A stretch of 64,000 bases of DNA from Terrabacter sp. Root181 (GTDB taxonomy: Bacteria; Actinomycetota; Actinomycetes; Actinomycetales; Dermatophilaceae): positions 186,001-250,000 of the forward strand of contig NZ_LMHU01000009.1 of the NCBI RefSeq assembly GCF_001428505.1, written 5' to 3'. Positions 33,591 to 41,474 of this stretch are shown here, in pieces (the stretch's first letter is position 1; each line of letters starts with the position of its first letter). Made by a program: the position numbers and the translations under genes. The notes under the pieces are model-generated. The model ran no database searches and was not told the DNA's origin. It saw nothing but the letters and a program-made list of their open reading frames with translations.

Positions 33591-34676
33591 GTGGATCCCC
33601 TTCCCTGGCGCGACGCGTGGCACGAGGCGCTGTATGCCGTGGGGCGGGGCTTCTACGTGACGCGCGGCGGCCCGGCCGCCCACTTCACCACCGCCACGCA
33701 CGGCCCGACCGGCCGGGTGCTCGCCGAGGCCCTGCTGGCGCTGTGGACCGCGGAGCACGGAACCGCCGCCCCCTCGGTCGTCGTCGACGTCGGCGCAGGA
33801 CGCGGCGAGCTCGCGACGCACCTGCTCGCCGCCCTCGACCACCTCGGTTCGAGGGATGTCGTCGCGCCCGGTCACGACGAAGCACCTCGACCCCACGACG
33901 CCTCCTCCGGGTCGGGGTATGCCGTCGCGGCCGGTCACGACGGACCACCTCGACCGCGGGTGGTCGCGGTCGACGTCGTCGAGCGGCCCGAGGGCCTCGA
34001 CGATCGGGTCGAGTGGCTCCGTTCCCCCGGTGGCGCGGCCCTGCCGCCCGAGCTGCCCGGCCTGCACGACGCCCTCGTCATCGCCCACGAGTGGCTCGAC
34101 GTCGTGCCGTGCACCGTCGCCGAGGTCGACGCCGACGGCACCGCACGCGAGGTGCTCGTCGACCCCGCGACCGGCGAGGAGTCGCTCGGCGATGCGCTTG
34201 CGGGCGCCGACCGACGTTGGGCGCAGGCCCACTGGCCCACGAGGATCCCCGGTGACCGCCTCGAGATCGGCCTCGCCCGCGACGAGGCCTGGGCCGACCT
34301 CGTCTCGCGCGTCGGCTCCGGCCTCCTGCTCGCCGTGGACTACGGCCACGTCGCGACGACACGTCCCCCCGGAGGGACGCTCACGGCATACGCCAGCGGT
34401 CGGCTGACGGCACCCGTGCCCGACGGCTCGTGCGACGTGACGGCCCACGTCGCCATGGACACCCTCGACGTCGACGAGGTGCGCACCCAGCGCGAGGCGC
34501 TGCGGGCACTCGGGCTCACGGGAGCCACCCCGGCGCACGCACTCGCCGGCAGCGACCCGCTCTCGTACCTCGCCGCGCTCGAGCGGGCCAGCACGGAGGC
34601 ACGGCTGCTCGACCGGCACGGCTTCGGCGGCTTCTGGTGGGCGGTGAAGCGCGTCCCCGGGCACGACGTAACCTGA
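33591..34676 (+). CDS. SAM-dependent methyltransferase, MidA/DUF185 family
   Basis: 361 residues. MidA-type enzymes methylate an arginine of a respiratory complex I subunit in eukaryotes; the bacterial role is unsettled. Motif I is VVDVGAGRGELATHLL (about 63-78), the NEVLDALP-like segment is LVIAHEWLDVVPC, and LLLAVDYGHV follows. Residues about 86-122 form an insertion containing a duplicated VxAxGHDxxPRP unit and a GTATGCCG word. A lone nuoD lies 2.4 kb downstream on the same strand, which is suggestive given the family role. Confidence 0.83.
   Translation: MDPLPWRDAWHEALYAVGRGFYVTRGGPAAHFTTATHGPTGRVLAEALLALWTAEHGTAAPSVVVDVGAGRGELATHLLAALDHLGSRDVVAPGHDEAPRPHDASSGSGYAVAAGHDGPPRPRVVAVDVVERPEGLDDRVEWLRSPGGAALPPELPGLHDALVIAHEWLDVVPCTVAEVDADGTAREVLVDPATGEESLGDALAGADRRWAQAHWPTRIPGDRLEIGLARDEAWADLVSRVGSGLLLAVDYGHVATTRPPGGTLTAYASGRLTAPVPDGSCDVTAHVAMDTLDVDEVRTQREALRALGLTGATPAHALAGSDPLSYLAALERASTEARLLDRHGFGGFWWAVKRVPGHDVT
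33861..33955 (+). repeat. Internal near-duplicate inside the MidA-like gene
   Basis: CGCGCCCGGTCACGACG (33863) and CGCGGCCGGTCACGACG (33926) are each followed by an A/G-variable CACCTCGACC. The second is joined to a GTATGCCG word (33917). Together they encode the insertion at about residues 86-122. Confidence 0.75.
34669..34674 (+). promoter_or_regulatory. Candidate -10 (TAACCT) of copC within the end of the MidA-like gene
   Basis: TAACCT, 7 nt, ATG 34682; it overlaps the last codons of the upstream gene. Confidence 0.4.
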
Positions 34677-34681
34677 GCGGC

Positions 34682-35218
34682 ATGCGTCGTCTCGCCTCTG
34701 CGCTGCTCGCCCTCGGACTTCTCGTCGCACTGCCGACGACGGCCTTCGCCCACGACGTCCTCGAGCGGACCGACCCGGCCGACGGGACGACGGTGGCGCA
34801 GCTGCCCGGAGCGGTTGTGCTCACCTTCTCCGAGGCCCCGCTCGAAATCGGCACCCAGGTCGTCGTCACCGGACCGTCGGGGCCCGTGTCGTCCGGCAGC
34901 CCGACGATCGAGGGCCGCGCCGTCACGCAGGCGCTCGCCCCGAACGCACCGGGCGGCGACTACACGGTCTCCTACCGCGTCACCTCCGACGACGGCCACC
35001 CCGTCACCGGCACCTTCTCGTTCCACGCCACGATCGGGCTCGACGGGTCCACCGCCACCGCGGGTGCGACGGTGCACGTCAAGCCCGTCTCCGGCGCCGA
35101 CGACGCCCAGGGCTCGCTCCTCGTGCCGATCCTGCTCACCATCGTCGGCACCGTCGTGCTGCTGGGGGTCGGCGGGTTCCTCGTGCTCCGTGGTCGCGGC
35201 GCCGACAGCGGGGCCTGA
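34682..35218 (+). CDS. CopC-domain copper-binding protein
   Basis: 178 residues, exported. The signal peptide MRRLASALLALGLLVALPTTAFA is followed by HDVLERTDPADG, so cleavage leaves an N-terminal histidine that normally ligates Cu(II). The second ligand region is SDDGHPVTGTFSF. A Thr/Ala linker leads to a C-terminal membrane helix (about 148-170) and a short basic tail, the usual actinobacterial anchored CopC. No CopD domain is fused or adjacent. The stop codon is the first triplet of a 10-bp tandem repeat. Confidence 0.9.
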   Translation: MRRLASALLALGLLVALPTTAFAHDVLERTDPADGTTVAQLPGAVVLTFSEAPLEIGTQVVVTGPSGPVSSGSPTIEGRAVTQALAPNAPGGDYTVSYRVTSDDGHPVTGTFSFHATIGLDGSTATAGATVHVKPVSGADDAQGSLLVPILLTIVGTVVLLGVGGFLVLRGRGADSGA

Positions 35219-35309
35219 CCGGGCCTGACCGGGCCTGACCGGGCCTGACCGGGCCTGACCGGGCCTGACCGGGCCTGACCGGGCCTGACCGGGCCTGACC
35301 GGGCCTGAC
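35209..35309 (+). repeat. 10-bp tandem repeat TGACCGGGCC beginning at the copC stop
   Basis: About ten head-to-tail copies of GGGCCTGACC (35211-35309), nine of them identical. In phase with the stop codon the unit reads TGACCGGGCC, so every copy supplies another TGA. A likely variable-number tandem repeat. Confidence 0.95.
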
Positions 35310-35342
35310 GGAGCGACCCGGCCTGACCTCGCCCTGCCGCCG

Positions 35343-35738
35343 TCAGTCGGGCTCCGGCAGGGGCTGGTTGAGGAACCAGCGGTGCCCGAAGGGGTCGTGG
35401 AAGACCGCGAGGCGGCCGATCGGCGGGTTGTCCTCCGGCCCCCGGTCGAGCGTCGCCCCTCCCTCCTGCACCCGGCGGCAGCGTTCGTCGACGTCGGTGA
35501 CCGTGAGGTGGAGCGTCACGGCGTTGCCGCGGGCGGGGTCCGGGGGCGCGACGCCCACGGCCTCGAAGGCGTCCGACATCATCCAGCGGGCGCCGTCGAC
35601 GGCCAGCTCGCAGTGTCCGACGTGCCCGTCCTCCATGACGATGGGGTCGACGGTCACCTCGGCGCCGAGGTGCTCGCGGTACCACTCGATCGCGGCCCTC
35701 GAGTCGGCCACGCAGATGTAGGGCGTCAGCTCACCCAT
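35343..35738 (-). CDS. VOC (glyoxalase/bleomycin-resistance fold) protein
   Basis: 131 residues, one vicinal-oxygen-chelate domain of the PhnB/YcdK-like type: MGELTPYICVADSRAAIEWYREHLGAE at the start, HCELAVDGARWMMSDAF in the middle and IGRLAVFHDPFGHRWFLNQP at the end. Few canonical metal ligands are visible, so substrate and metal use are uncertain. ATG 35738 has AAGGAG about 7 nt upstream. It sits 32 bp downstream of the P450 gene and may be co-transcribed. Confidence 0.82.
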   Translation of the reverse strand: MGELTPYICVADSRAAIEWYREHLGAEVTVDPIVMEDGHVGHCELAVDGARWMMSDAFEAVGVAPPDPARGNAVTLHLTVTDVDERCRRVQEGGATLDRGPEDNPPIGRLAVFHDPFGHRWFLNQPLPEPD

Positions 35739-35770
35739 GGCGTTCTCCTTCCCTGTTCCTGTGGGTCCGT

Positions 35771-36985
35771 TCAGGTCGAGCGACCGGCCCGTGCGACGAC
35801 GAGCCGCTCGTAGCCGCGGAGCACGAACGTCGGGCGACGCACCGCCTCGACGACCTCGAGCGACCCCAGCCGCTCGAGCAGCGCCCGCGTCGAGATCTGC
35901 AGCTCCATCCGGGCCAGCGGCGCCCCGAGGCAGAAGTGGATGCCGGCGCCGAAGGCCAGGTGCGGGTTCGGGTCGCGGTCGGCGACGAAGCGGTCGGCTT
36001 CGGCGAAGACGGCCGGGTCCCGGTTGGCGGCGCCGAGCAGGGCGGCGACCTTCTCACCGGCCCGGACCGTCACGCCGTGGAGCTCGACGTCGGCCGTGGC
36101 GGTGCGCTCGAAGAGGTGGAGCGGCGAGTCGTGGCGCAGCATCTCCTCGACGAGCCGGTCGACGACGACCGGGTGATCGAGTCCGGCGTTCACGGCGTCG
36201 CGCTGCGCGGTGTCCACGAGCAGCGACGCCAGGCCGTTGCCGAAACCGTTGACGCTGGCCTCGTGCCCGGCGTTGAGCAGCAGCACGACGGTCGCGACGA
36301 GCTCGCGCGGCGAGAGGCGGTCGCCGCCGTCACGCTCCTGGACGAGCGAGGTCAGCAGGTCGTCGCCGGGAGCCTGGGCCCGCTCGGCGGCGAGCGCCTC
36401 GACGTAAGAGGCGAACTCGTCGCACGCGCGCTGGGCGTCCCGCTGGGCCTCGTCGTCCGGGTCGACCTCGTACATCCGGACGATCGCCTGGGACCAGTCG
36501 CGGAGCACCTTCCAGTCGGCCGTCGGGGCGCCGAGCAGCTCGCAGATGACGAGGACGGGCAGCGGCTCCGCGTAGCCGGCGATGACGTCGACCCGGCCAT
36601 CACGTGCCAGGACCCGCTCCACCTCGTCGAGCAGGCCGGCCGCGATCTCCTCGACCCGGGGGCGAAGCCGCGTCACGTGGCCACGCGCGAAGGCGCCGGC
36701 AACGAGGCGTCGCAGCCGCGTGTGCTTCGGCGGCTCCGAGTCGAGGATGGAGTCGGCGTGCAACCAGTCGAACGTCGTCCACGCGTCGTCCCCCGGCGAG
36801 CGCGGCCGCAGGATGCGACCGAGCCTCCGGTCGCGCAGCACGTCGTTCGCCGCCGCGTGCGTCGTCGTCACCCACAGCCCGAGGCCCTCGTGTCGCAGGA
36901 CCGGTCCTTGCCGGCGGGCCTCGGCGAGCGCCGGGTAGGGGTCGGCGACGAACGCGGGGTCGGTGAGGTCGAACGAGGCGGTCAC
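35771..36985 (-). CDS. Cytochrome P450
   Basis: Haem-thiolate monooxygenase, 404 residues, soluble bacterial class. The haem loop is [15 protein letters not shown] with the cysteine ligand, the K-helix has EEMLRHDSP (ExxR), and the C-helix region is [12 protein letters not shown]. The I-helix reads [12 protein letters not shown], with Ala-Ser where many P450s have a Thr pair next to the acid. GTG 36985 starts [20 protein letters not shown], a typical N-terminus. No ferredoxin or reductase gene is adjacent. Substrate unknown. Confidence 0.93.
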   Translation of the reverse strand: MTASFDLTDPAFVADPYPALAEARRQGPVLRHEGLGLWVTTTHAAANDVLRDRRLGRILRPRSPGDDAWTTFDWLHADSILDSEPPKHTRLRRLVAGAFARGHVTRLRPRVEEIAAGLLDEVERVLARDGRVDVIAGYAEPLPVLVICELLGAPTADWKVLRDWSQAIVRMYEVDPDDEAQRDAQRACDEFASYVEALAAERAQAPGDDLLTSLVQERDGGDRLSPRELVATVVLLLNAGHEASVNGFGNGLASLLVDTAQRDAVNAGLDHPVVVDRLVEEMLRHDSPLHLFERTATADVELHGVTVRAGEKVAALLGAANRDPAVFAEADRFVADRDPNPHLAFGAGIHFCLGAPLARMELQISTRALLERLGSLEVVEAVRRPTFVLRGYERLVVARAGRST

Positions 36986-37052
36986 CCCCACACTCTGCCC
37001 GACCGGGCGCGCCCCGGGGAGGGGCCACACGGCATACGACCCGGGTGTGGGC

Positions 37053-37058
37053 CGTAGG
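37053..37058 (+). promoter_or_regulatory. Candidate -10 (TAGGCT) of nuoD
   Basis: TAGGCT, 9 nt, ATG 37068. A GTATGCCG word on the minus strand (37030-37037) is just upstream. Confidence 0.4.
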
Positions 37059-37067
37059 CTCGGGCGC

Positions 37068-38255
37068 ATGACGGAGACCACCGCCTCGGCGCCGGGACGG
37101 CATCGGGCCCTGACCGTCGGCCTCGGCGCGGGTGGGCTCGCGACCGCCGACATGGTGCTCAACATCGGCCCGCAGCACCCGGCCACCCACGGCGTCCTGC
37201 GGCTGCGCATCGTCGTCGACGGCGAGCGGATCATCAGCGCCGAGCCGATCGTGGGCTACATGCACCGCGGCGCCGAGAAGCTCTTCGAGGTGCGCGACTA
37301 CCGCCAGATCCTCGTGCTCGCCAACCGCCACGACTGGCTCAGCGCCTTCTCCAACGAGCTCGGCGTCGTGCTCGGCGTCGAGCAGATGCTCGGCATGGAG
37401 GTGCCCGAGCGCGCCGTCTGGGCGCGCACCGCCCTCGCCGAGCTCAACCGCGTGCTCAACCACCTGATGTTCCTCGGCTCCTACCCCCTCGAGCTCGGCG
37501 CCATCACGCCCGTCTTCCACGCGTTCCGCGAGCGCGAGGAGCTCCAGGCCGTGATGGAGGAGGTCTCGGGCGGGCGCATGCACTACATGTTCAACCGCGT
37601 CGGCGGCCTCAAGGATGACCTCCCGGCCGGCTGGATGGGCCGTGTCGACAAGGCCATCGCCAACGTGCGCAAGCGTCTGCCCGACCTCGAGCGCCTCATC
37701 GTCGGCAACGAGATCCTCGAGGCACGGACCCGGGGCGTCGGCGTGCTGCCCCTGGCGACCGTCGAGGCCTACGGCGTCTCCGGTCCGATCGCGCGCGCCA
37801 GTGGCCTCGACGTCGACCTGCGCAGGGACGCGCCCTACCTCGCCTACGGCGAGCTCTTCGGCGACAAGGGTCCTGGCCGCGTCGTGACCCGCACGGCCGG
37901 TGACTGCCTGTCGCGCCTCGAGGTGCTGCTCGAGCAGGTGCACGTGTCGCTCGACCTCGCCCAGGCCTGTCTCGACCGGCTCGTGCAGCTGCCGCAGGGG
38001 CCGATCAACGTCAAGCTCCCCAAGGTGCTCAAGGTCCCCGAGGGCGAGATCTACAGCGCGACCGAGAACCCCCTCGGCTTCAACGGCTACTACCTCGTCT
38101 CCCGCGGGGAGAAGACGCCGTGGCGGCTCAAGCTGCGCTCGGCATCGTTCAACAACATCTCGGTGCTGAGCGAGATGCTGCCGGGCCAGCTCATCGCCGA
38201 CATGGTCGCGATCCTCGGCTCGATGTTCTTCGTCGTCGGGGACGTCGACAAGTGA
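37068..38255 (+). CDS. nuoD: NADH-quinone oxidoreductase subunit D, isolated copy
   Basis: 49-kDa-type subunit that forms part of the quinone-binding cavity of complex I at the inner membrane face. It has 395 residues. [51 protein letters not shown] and the C-terminal [15 protein letters not shown] are diagnostic. None of the other nuo genes is in the window, so it may be a paralogue of an operon-encoded NuoD. It could supply a second complex I form or a hydrogenase-like complex. It is followed without a gap by a small lipoprotein. Confidence 0.92.
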   Translation: MTETTASAPGRHRALTVGLGAGGLATADMVLNIGPQHPATHGVLRLRIVVDGERIISAEPIVGYMHRGAEKLFEVRDYRQILVLANRHDWLSAFSNELGVVLGVEQMLGMEVPERAVWARTALAELNRVLNHLMFLGSYPLELGAITPVFHAFREREELQAVMEEVSGGRMHYMFNRVGGLKDDLPAGWMGRVDKAIANVRKRLPDLERLIVGNEILEARTRGVGVLPLATVEAYGVSGPIARASGLDVDLRRDAPYLAYGELFGDKGPGRVVTRTAGDCLSRLEVLLEQVHVSLDLAQACLDRLVQLPQGPINVKLPKVLKVPEGEIYSATENPLGFNGYYLVSRGEKTPWRLKLRSASFNNISVLSEMLPGQLIADMVAILGSMFFVVGDVDK

Positions 38256-38494
38256 GGGGTCGTATGCCGTCCGCCCGGGTCTCGCGCGAGAGTGCCCTGC
38301 GCGCCGTCGCCGTCACGCTCATCACGGCGGCGATCACGCTCGCCGCGGCCTGCTCCGACGAGGACACCGTCGACACGATCCCGCCGCCGTGGCCCGTCCG
38401 CACGACGACGCCGGACGGACCGCCCCAGCCGCCGTCGGTGTCGACCACGACACCGGCACCCACCTCGACGATCACCGTCGTCGGCACCACCTGA
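38252..38494 (+). CDS. Small lipoprotein coupled to nuoD
   Basis: About 80 residues. GTG 38252 overlaps the nuoD stop (GTGA), and an in-frame ATG at 38264 lies in a GTATGCCG word. A basic start and hydrophobic stretch end in the lipobox LAAAC, followed by an acidic patch and a Pro/Thr/Ser-rich tail to the end. Signal-peptidase II processing would leave a short surface-exposed disordered peptide of about 46 residues. No family recognised. Confidence 0.65.
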   Translation: MRGRMPSARVSRESALRAVAVTLITAAITLAAACSDEDTVDTIPPPWPVRTTTPDGPPQPPSVSTTTPAPTSTITVVGTT

Positions 38495-38518
38495 CCTGGC
38501 GTGCTCGACGACCGCCGG

Positions 38519-38566
38519 ATCGTGCTGCATCGGGTGGGGTGATCACCCCACCGGACGCGGCACCAT
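38519..38566. terminator. Palindrome around GGTGGGGTGATCACCCCACC, copy 1
   Basis: A perfect 20-bp core (38533-38552) with imperfectly paired flanks lies between the convergent lipoprotein and DUF3180 genes. The same core occurs at 52430. Confidence 0.8.
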
Positions 38567-38599
38567 GACGCACATCATCCGGCCGACCATACGCGGCGG

Positions 38600-39079
38600 T
38601 CAGGCCGCTGGCTGGTCCTCGTCCTCGTCGTCGCGCGGCCGCAGGCGGCACCAGTTCTGCACGACCATCCCGGCCACGGCCAGCAGCAGCGCGACGACGG
38701 CGTGCAGCACGAACGGCAGGAGGCGCCCGCGCTGGGAGTCGACGTCGGCGTCCGGCAGCAGGACGAGGGTGTTGGCGAGGTACCAGCCGACGAGCACCGA
38801 GCCGGTCAGCGCCCCGGCCTGGCCGAGCACCAGCGTGCGGGCGGCTCGCAGGGGTGTGACGGCGGGGTTCGGCGACCCGTCCCGTACCTTGCGCACCTGC
38901 CAGCCCGCGAGGACCAGCCCCCCGATGAGGAAGAGCATCGCCGCGGCGCCGACCCAGCCCGGCTCGGGCACGGCGCTGCCGCCGGACATCATCCAGCGCA
39001 GCCCGAGCCACGCGACCACCGTCATGGCCAGTCCCGCGAGCACGAGCGTCGTGGCGCGGATGCCGGAGTGTGGAGTCAC
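38600..39079 (-). CDS. DUF3180 membrane protein
   Basis: About 159 residues with four predicted transmembrane helices (ATTLVLAGLAMTVVAWLGL, WVGAAAMLFLIGGLVLAGW, TLVLGQAGALTGSVLVGWYLA and LPFVLHAVVALLLAVAGMVV) and an acidic C-terminal tail. It is the usual gene after folK in actinobacteria (Rv3605c position); its function is unknown. GTG 39079 overlaps the folBK stop (GTGA); ATG 39091 is an alternative. Confidence 0.85.
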   Translation of the reverse strand: MTPHSGIRATTLVLAGLAMTVVAWLGLRWMMSGGSAVPEPGWVGAAAMLFLIGGLVLAGWQVRKVRDGSPNPAVTPLRAARTLVLGQAGALTGSVLVGWYLANTLVLLPDADVDSQRGRLLPFVLHAVVALLLAVAGMVVQNWCRLRPRDDEDEDQPAA

Positions 39080-39963
39080 TGCTGCTCCCATCGGGGACCG
39101 GGACGCACGCCCGATCGGTCGAGGTCGGCCAAGAGGTCGACCACCGGGCGTATGCCGTCGCGGCCCTCGGAGACGCGCAGCGTGGCTCGCGGGTCGGCGT
39201 CCAGCCAGGGCACGAGGACGAAGGCGCGCTCATGGGCGCGGGGGTGGGGCAGTGTCAGCTCCGGGTCGTCACTGACGACCTCGCGGTATCCACCGGGAAG
39301 GCCGTACTGGACGAGGTCGAGGTCGAGGGTCCTGGCGCCCCAGCGAACCTCGCGCGTGCGTCCGTGCAGGGCCTCGATGCGGTGGAGCTCGACGAGCAGG
39401 TCGTGCGGGTGCAGCAGCGACCGGCCGGTGACGACGGCGTTGAGGTACTCGGGCTGCTCGGGACCACCGACCGGCTCGGTGGCGACGATGTCGGACACCG
39501 ACGTCACCGTGAGCCCCGGCAGCGCGGTGAGGGCGGCGACCGCGTCGGCCAGCGTCTGCCCACGGTCGCCGAGATTGGTGCCAAGAGCGATGACGACGTG
39601 GGCGGCGTTCCTTCGCTCGACGCGCACCTGGACGTCGGTGAAGGGGTGGCCCACCGGTGCCTCGGGCTTGTGCACGACGACCTCCACCTCCTCGACGAGA
39701 TCGTGGCGCAGGACGTCGTCGGCGATGACTTCGGCCAGGCGCTCGATGAGGTCGAAGGACGGCCCGGTGATCCGCGCGACGACGTCGTTCGCCACCTCGG
39801 CGTAGTTCACGGTGGCCTCGAGTGCGTCCGTGCGCCCCGCGGGCTCGAGGTCGCAGAGCATCATCACGTCGACGAGGAAGGTCTGGCCGTCGCGCTTCTC
39901 GACGGCGAGCACGCCGTGGTTGCCGCGGGCCGAGACGCCCTGCAGCACGATCCGGTCGGCCAT
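39076..39963 (-). CDS. folBK: Bifunctional dihydroneopterin aldolase / 6-hydroxymethyl-dihydropterin pyrophosphokinase (FolB-FolK fusion)
   Basis: Two consecutive folate steps in one 295-residue chain. Residues about 1-118 are FolB (RIVLQGVSARGNHGV, VNYAEVANDVV and FDLIERLAEVIADDVL, with conserved Glu and Lys residues). Residues about 120-295 are FolK (VVIALGTNLGDRGQTLADAV, EALHGRTREVRWGARTLDLDLV and LPHPRAHERAFVLVPW). In mycobacteria these are separate adjacent genes. ATG 39963 shares one base with the folP stop (TGATG). A GTATGCCG word at 39150 encodes DGIRP near the C-terminus using the rare ATA codon. Confidence 0.94.
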   Translation of the reverse strand: MADRIVLQGVSARGNHGVLAVEKRDGQTFLVDVMMLCDLEPAGRTDALEATVNYAEVANDVVARITGPSFDLIERLAEVIADDVLRHDLVEEVEVVVHKPEAPVGHPFTDVQVRVERRNAAHVVIALGTNLGDRGQTLADAVAALTALPGLTVTSVSDIVATEPVGGPEQPEYLNAVVTGRSLLHPHDLLVELHRIEALHGRTREVRWGARTLDLDLVQYGLPGGYREVVSDDPELTLPHPRAHERAFVLVPWLDADPRATLRVSEGRDGIRPVVDLLADLDRSGVRPGPRWEQQ

Positions 39964-40853
39964 CAGTCGGGGCCTTCGGTCAGGTCGTCGGGGGCGTGCT
40001 CGAGCGCGGCTTGGACGACCGTCAGGGCGCGCACCGTCGAGGCGACGTCGTGGACGCGGACGCACCACAGCCCCGCCATCGCGGCCATGACGGAGGTCGC
40101 GGTCGTCTCGACGTCACGCTCGGCGGCGGGCCTCGGCGTGGCGCCCTCGTCGCGCCCGAGACGTCCGAGGAAGGTCTTGCGGGAGGCTCCGAGCAGGATC
40201 GGGTGGCCGAGGTCGTGCAGCGCCGGCAGCGCGGCCATCAGGGCCCAGTTGTGGTCGGCGTTCTTGGCGAAGCCGAGCCCCGGGTCGAGGACGAGGTGCT
40301 CCTCGTCGATGCCACCCTCCAGCAGGGCGTCGCGACGCTCTGCCAGCTCGCGCAGGACCTCCTCGACGACGTCGTCGTAGACGGCGCGCGACTGCATCCC
40401 GGTGCTGTGGCCGCGCCAGTGCATCGCGATGTAGGGCAGCCGCTCGGCGGCCACCCACGGGACCATGTCGGGGTTGGCGAGGCCGCCCGAGACGTCGTTG
40501 ACGATGGAGGCACCGGCGTCGACGGCGGCACGCGCGACCGTGGCGCGCATCGTGTCGACGGAGACCACGGCGCCGTCGGCGGCAAGGGCGGCCACGACGG
40601 GGACGACCCGGCGCAGCTCCTCCTCGACCGACGGGCGTTCGGCGCCGGGACGGGTCGACTCGCCCCCGACGTCGACGATGTCGGCACCGGCCGCGAGCAC
40701 GTCACGCCCGTGCGTGACGGCCGCGTCATGCTCGAACCACTCCCCGCCGTCGGAGAAGGAGTCGGGCGTGACGTTGACGACCCCCATGACCAGGGTGCGG
40801 TCGCGCACGCCGAGCAGGGAGGTCGCGTCGAGGTCGGGGCGGCGCGCGGTCAT
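39963..40853 (-). CDS. folP: Dihydropteroate synthase
   Basis: Condenses p-aminobenzoate with dihydropterin pyrophosphate; the sulfonamide target. It has 296 residues. LVMGVVNVTPDSFSDGGEW, DIVDVGGESTRPGAE, VNDVSGG, HWRGHSTGMQ, LDPGLGFAKN and LLGASRKTFLG are the classic DHPS segments. ATG 40853 is preceded by CACAAT with a 7-nt gap; ATG 40862 would add three residues. It lies 46 bp after folE in the folate operon. Confidence 0.95.
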   Translation of the reverse strand: MTARRPDLDATSLLGVRDRTLVMGVVNVTPDSFSDGGEWFEHDAAVTHGRDVLAAGADIVDVGGESTRPGAERPSVEEELRRVVPVVAALAADGAVVSVDTMRATVARAAVDAGASIVNDVSGGLANPDMVPWVAAERLPYIAMHWRGHSTGMQSRAVYDDVVEEVLRELAERRDALLEGGIDEEHLVLDPGLGFAKNADHNWALMAALPALHDLGHPILLGASRKTFLGRLGRDEGATPRPAAERDVETTATSVMAAMAGLWCVRVHDVASTVRALTVVQAALEHAPDDLTEGPD

Positions 40854-40860
40854 GGGCGCC

Positions 40861-40866
40861 ATTGTG
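40861..40866 (-). promoter_or_regulatory. Candidate internal -10 (CACAAT) of folP
   Basis: Minus-strand CACAAT, 7 nt, ATG 40853; there may be an internal promoter inside the fol operon. Confidence 0.3.
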
Positions 40867-40899
40867 TCGCGGTCGGTGGTGCGGGTGTCGCGCCGTCGG

Positions 40900-41472
40900 T
40901 CACTTGTTGCCCTCGAGCATGAGCGCCATGGCCTCTGCTCGAGTGGCCGGGTCGCGCAGCTGGCCGCGCACCGCCGAGGTGATGGTGCTCGCGCCGGGCT
41001 TGCGAATGCCGCGCATCGACATGCAGAGGTGCTCGGCCTGGATGACGACGATGACGCCGCGCACCGACAGGTGCTCGACGAGCGCGTCGGCGATCTGCGA
41101 CGTGAGCCGCTCCTGAACCTGCGGACGACGGGCGAACACCTCGACGAGGCGGGCGAGCTTGGACAGTCCGGTGACCCGGCCGTCCTTGTCGGGGATGTAG
41201 CCGACGTGGGCGACGCCGTGGAACGGCACGAGATGGTGCTCGCACGTGCTGTAGAGCTCGATGTCGCGGACGATGACGAGCTCCTCGTGGTCGATCGAGA
41301 AGGTCCTGCTGAGCACCTCCTCGGCCGTCTGGTCGAGGCCGGCGAAGATCTCGGAGTAGGACCGCGCGACACGCCCAGGCGTGTCGCGCAGTCCCTCGCG
41401 ATCGGGGTCCTCGCCGATGGCGAGCAGCAACTCGCGGACCGCCGCCTCGGCGCGCGCGTGGTCGACCGCCAC
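40900..41472 (-). CDS. folE: GTP cyclohydrolase I
   Basis: First step of folate synthesis, 190 residues, cytoplasmic decamer. Zinc and active-site segments [12 protein letters not shown] and [11 protein letters not shown] are intact, as are [23 protein letters not shown] and [11 protein letters not shown] 41472 is 2 nt after the ftsH stop, so it is expressed from the ftsH operon. Confidence 0.96.
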   Translation of the reverse strand: MAVDHARAEAAVRELLLAIGEDPDREGLRDTPGRVARSYSEIFAGLDQTAEEVLSRTFSIDHEELVIVRDIELYSTCEHHLVPFHGVAHVGYIPDKDGRVTGLSKLARLVEVFARRPQVQERLTSQIADALVEHLSVRGVIVVIQAEHLCMSMRGIRKPGASTITSAVRGQLRDPATRAEAMALMLEGNK

Positions 41473-41474
41473 GC

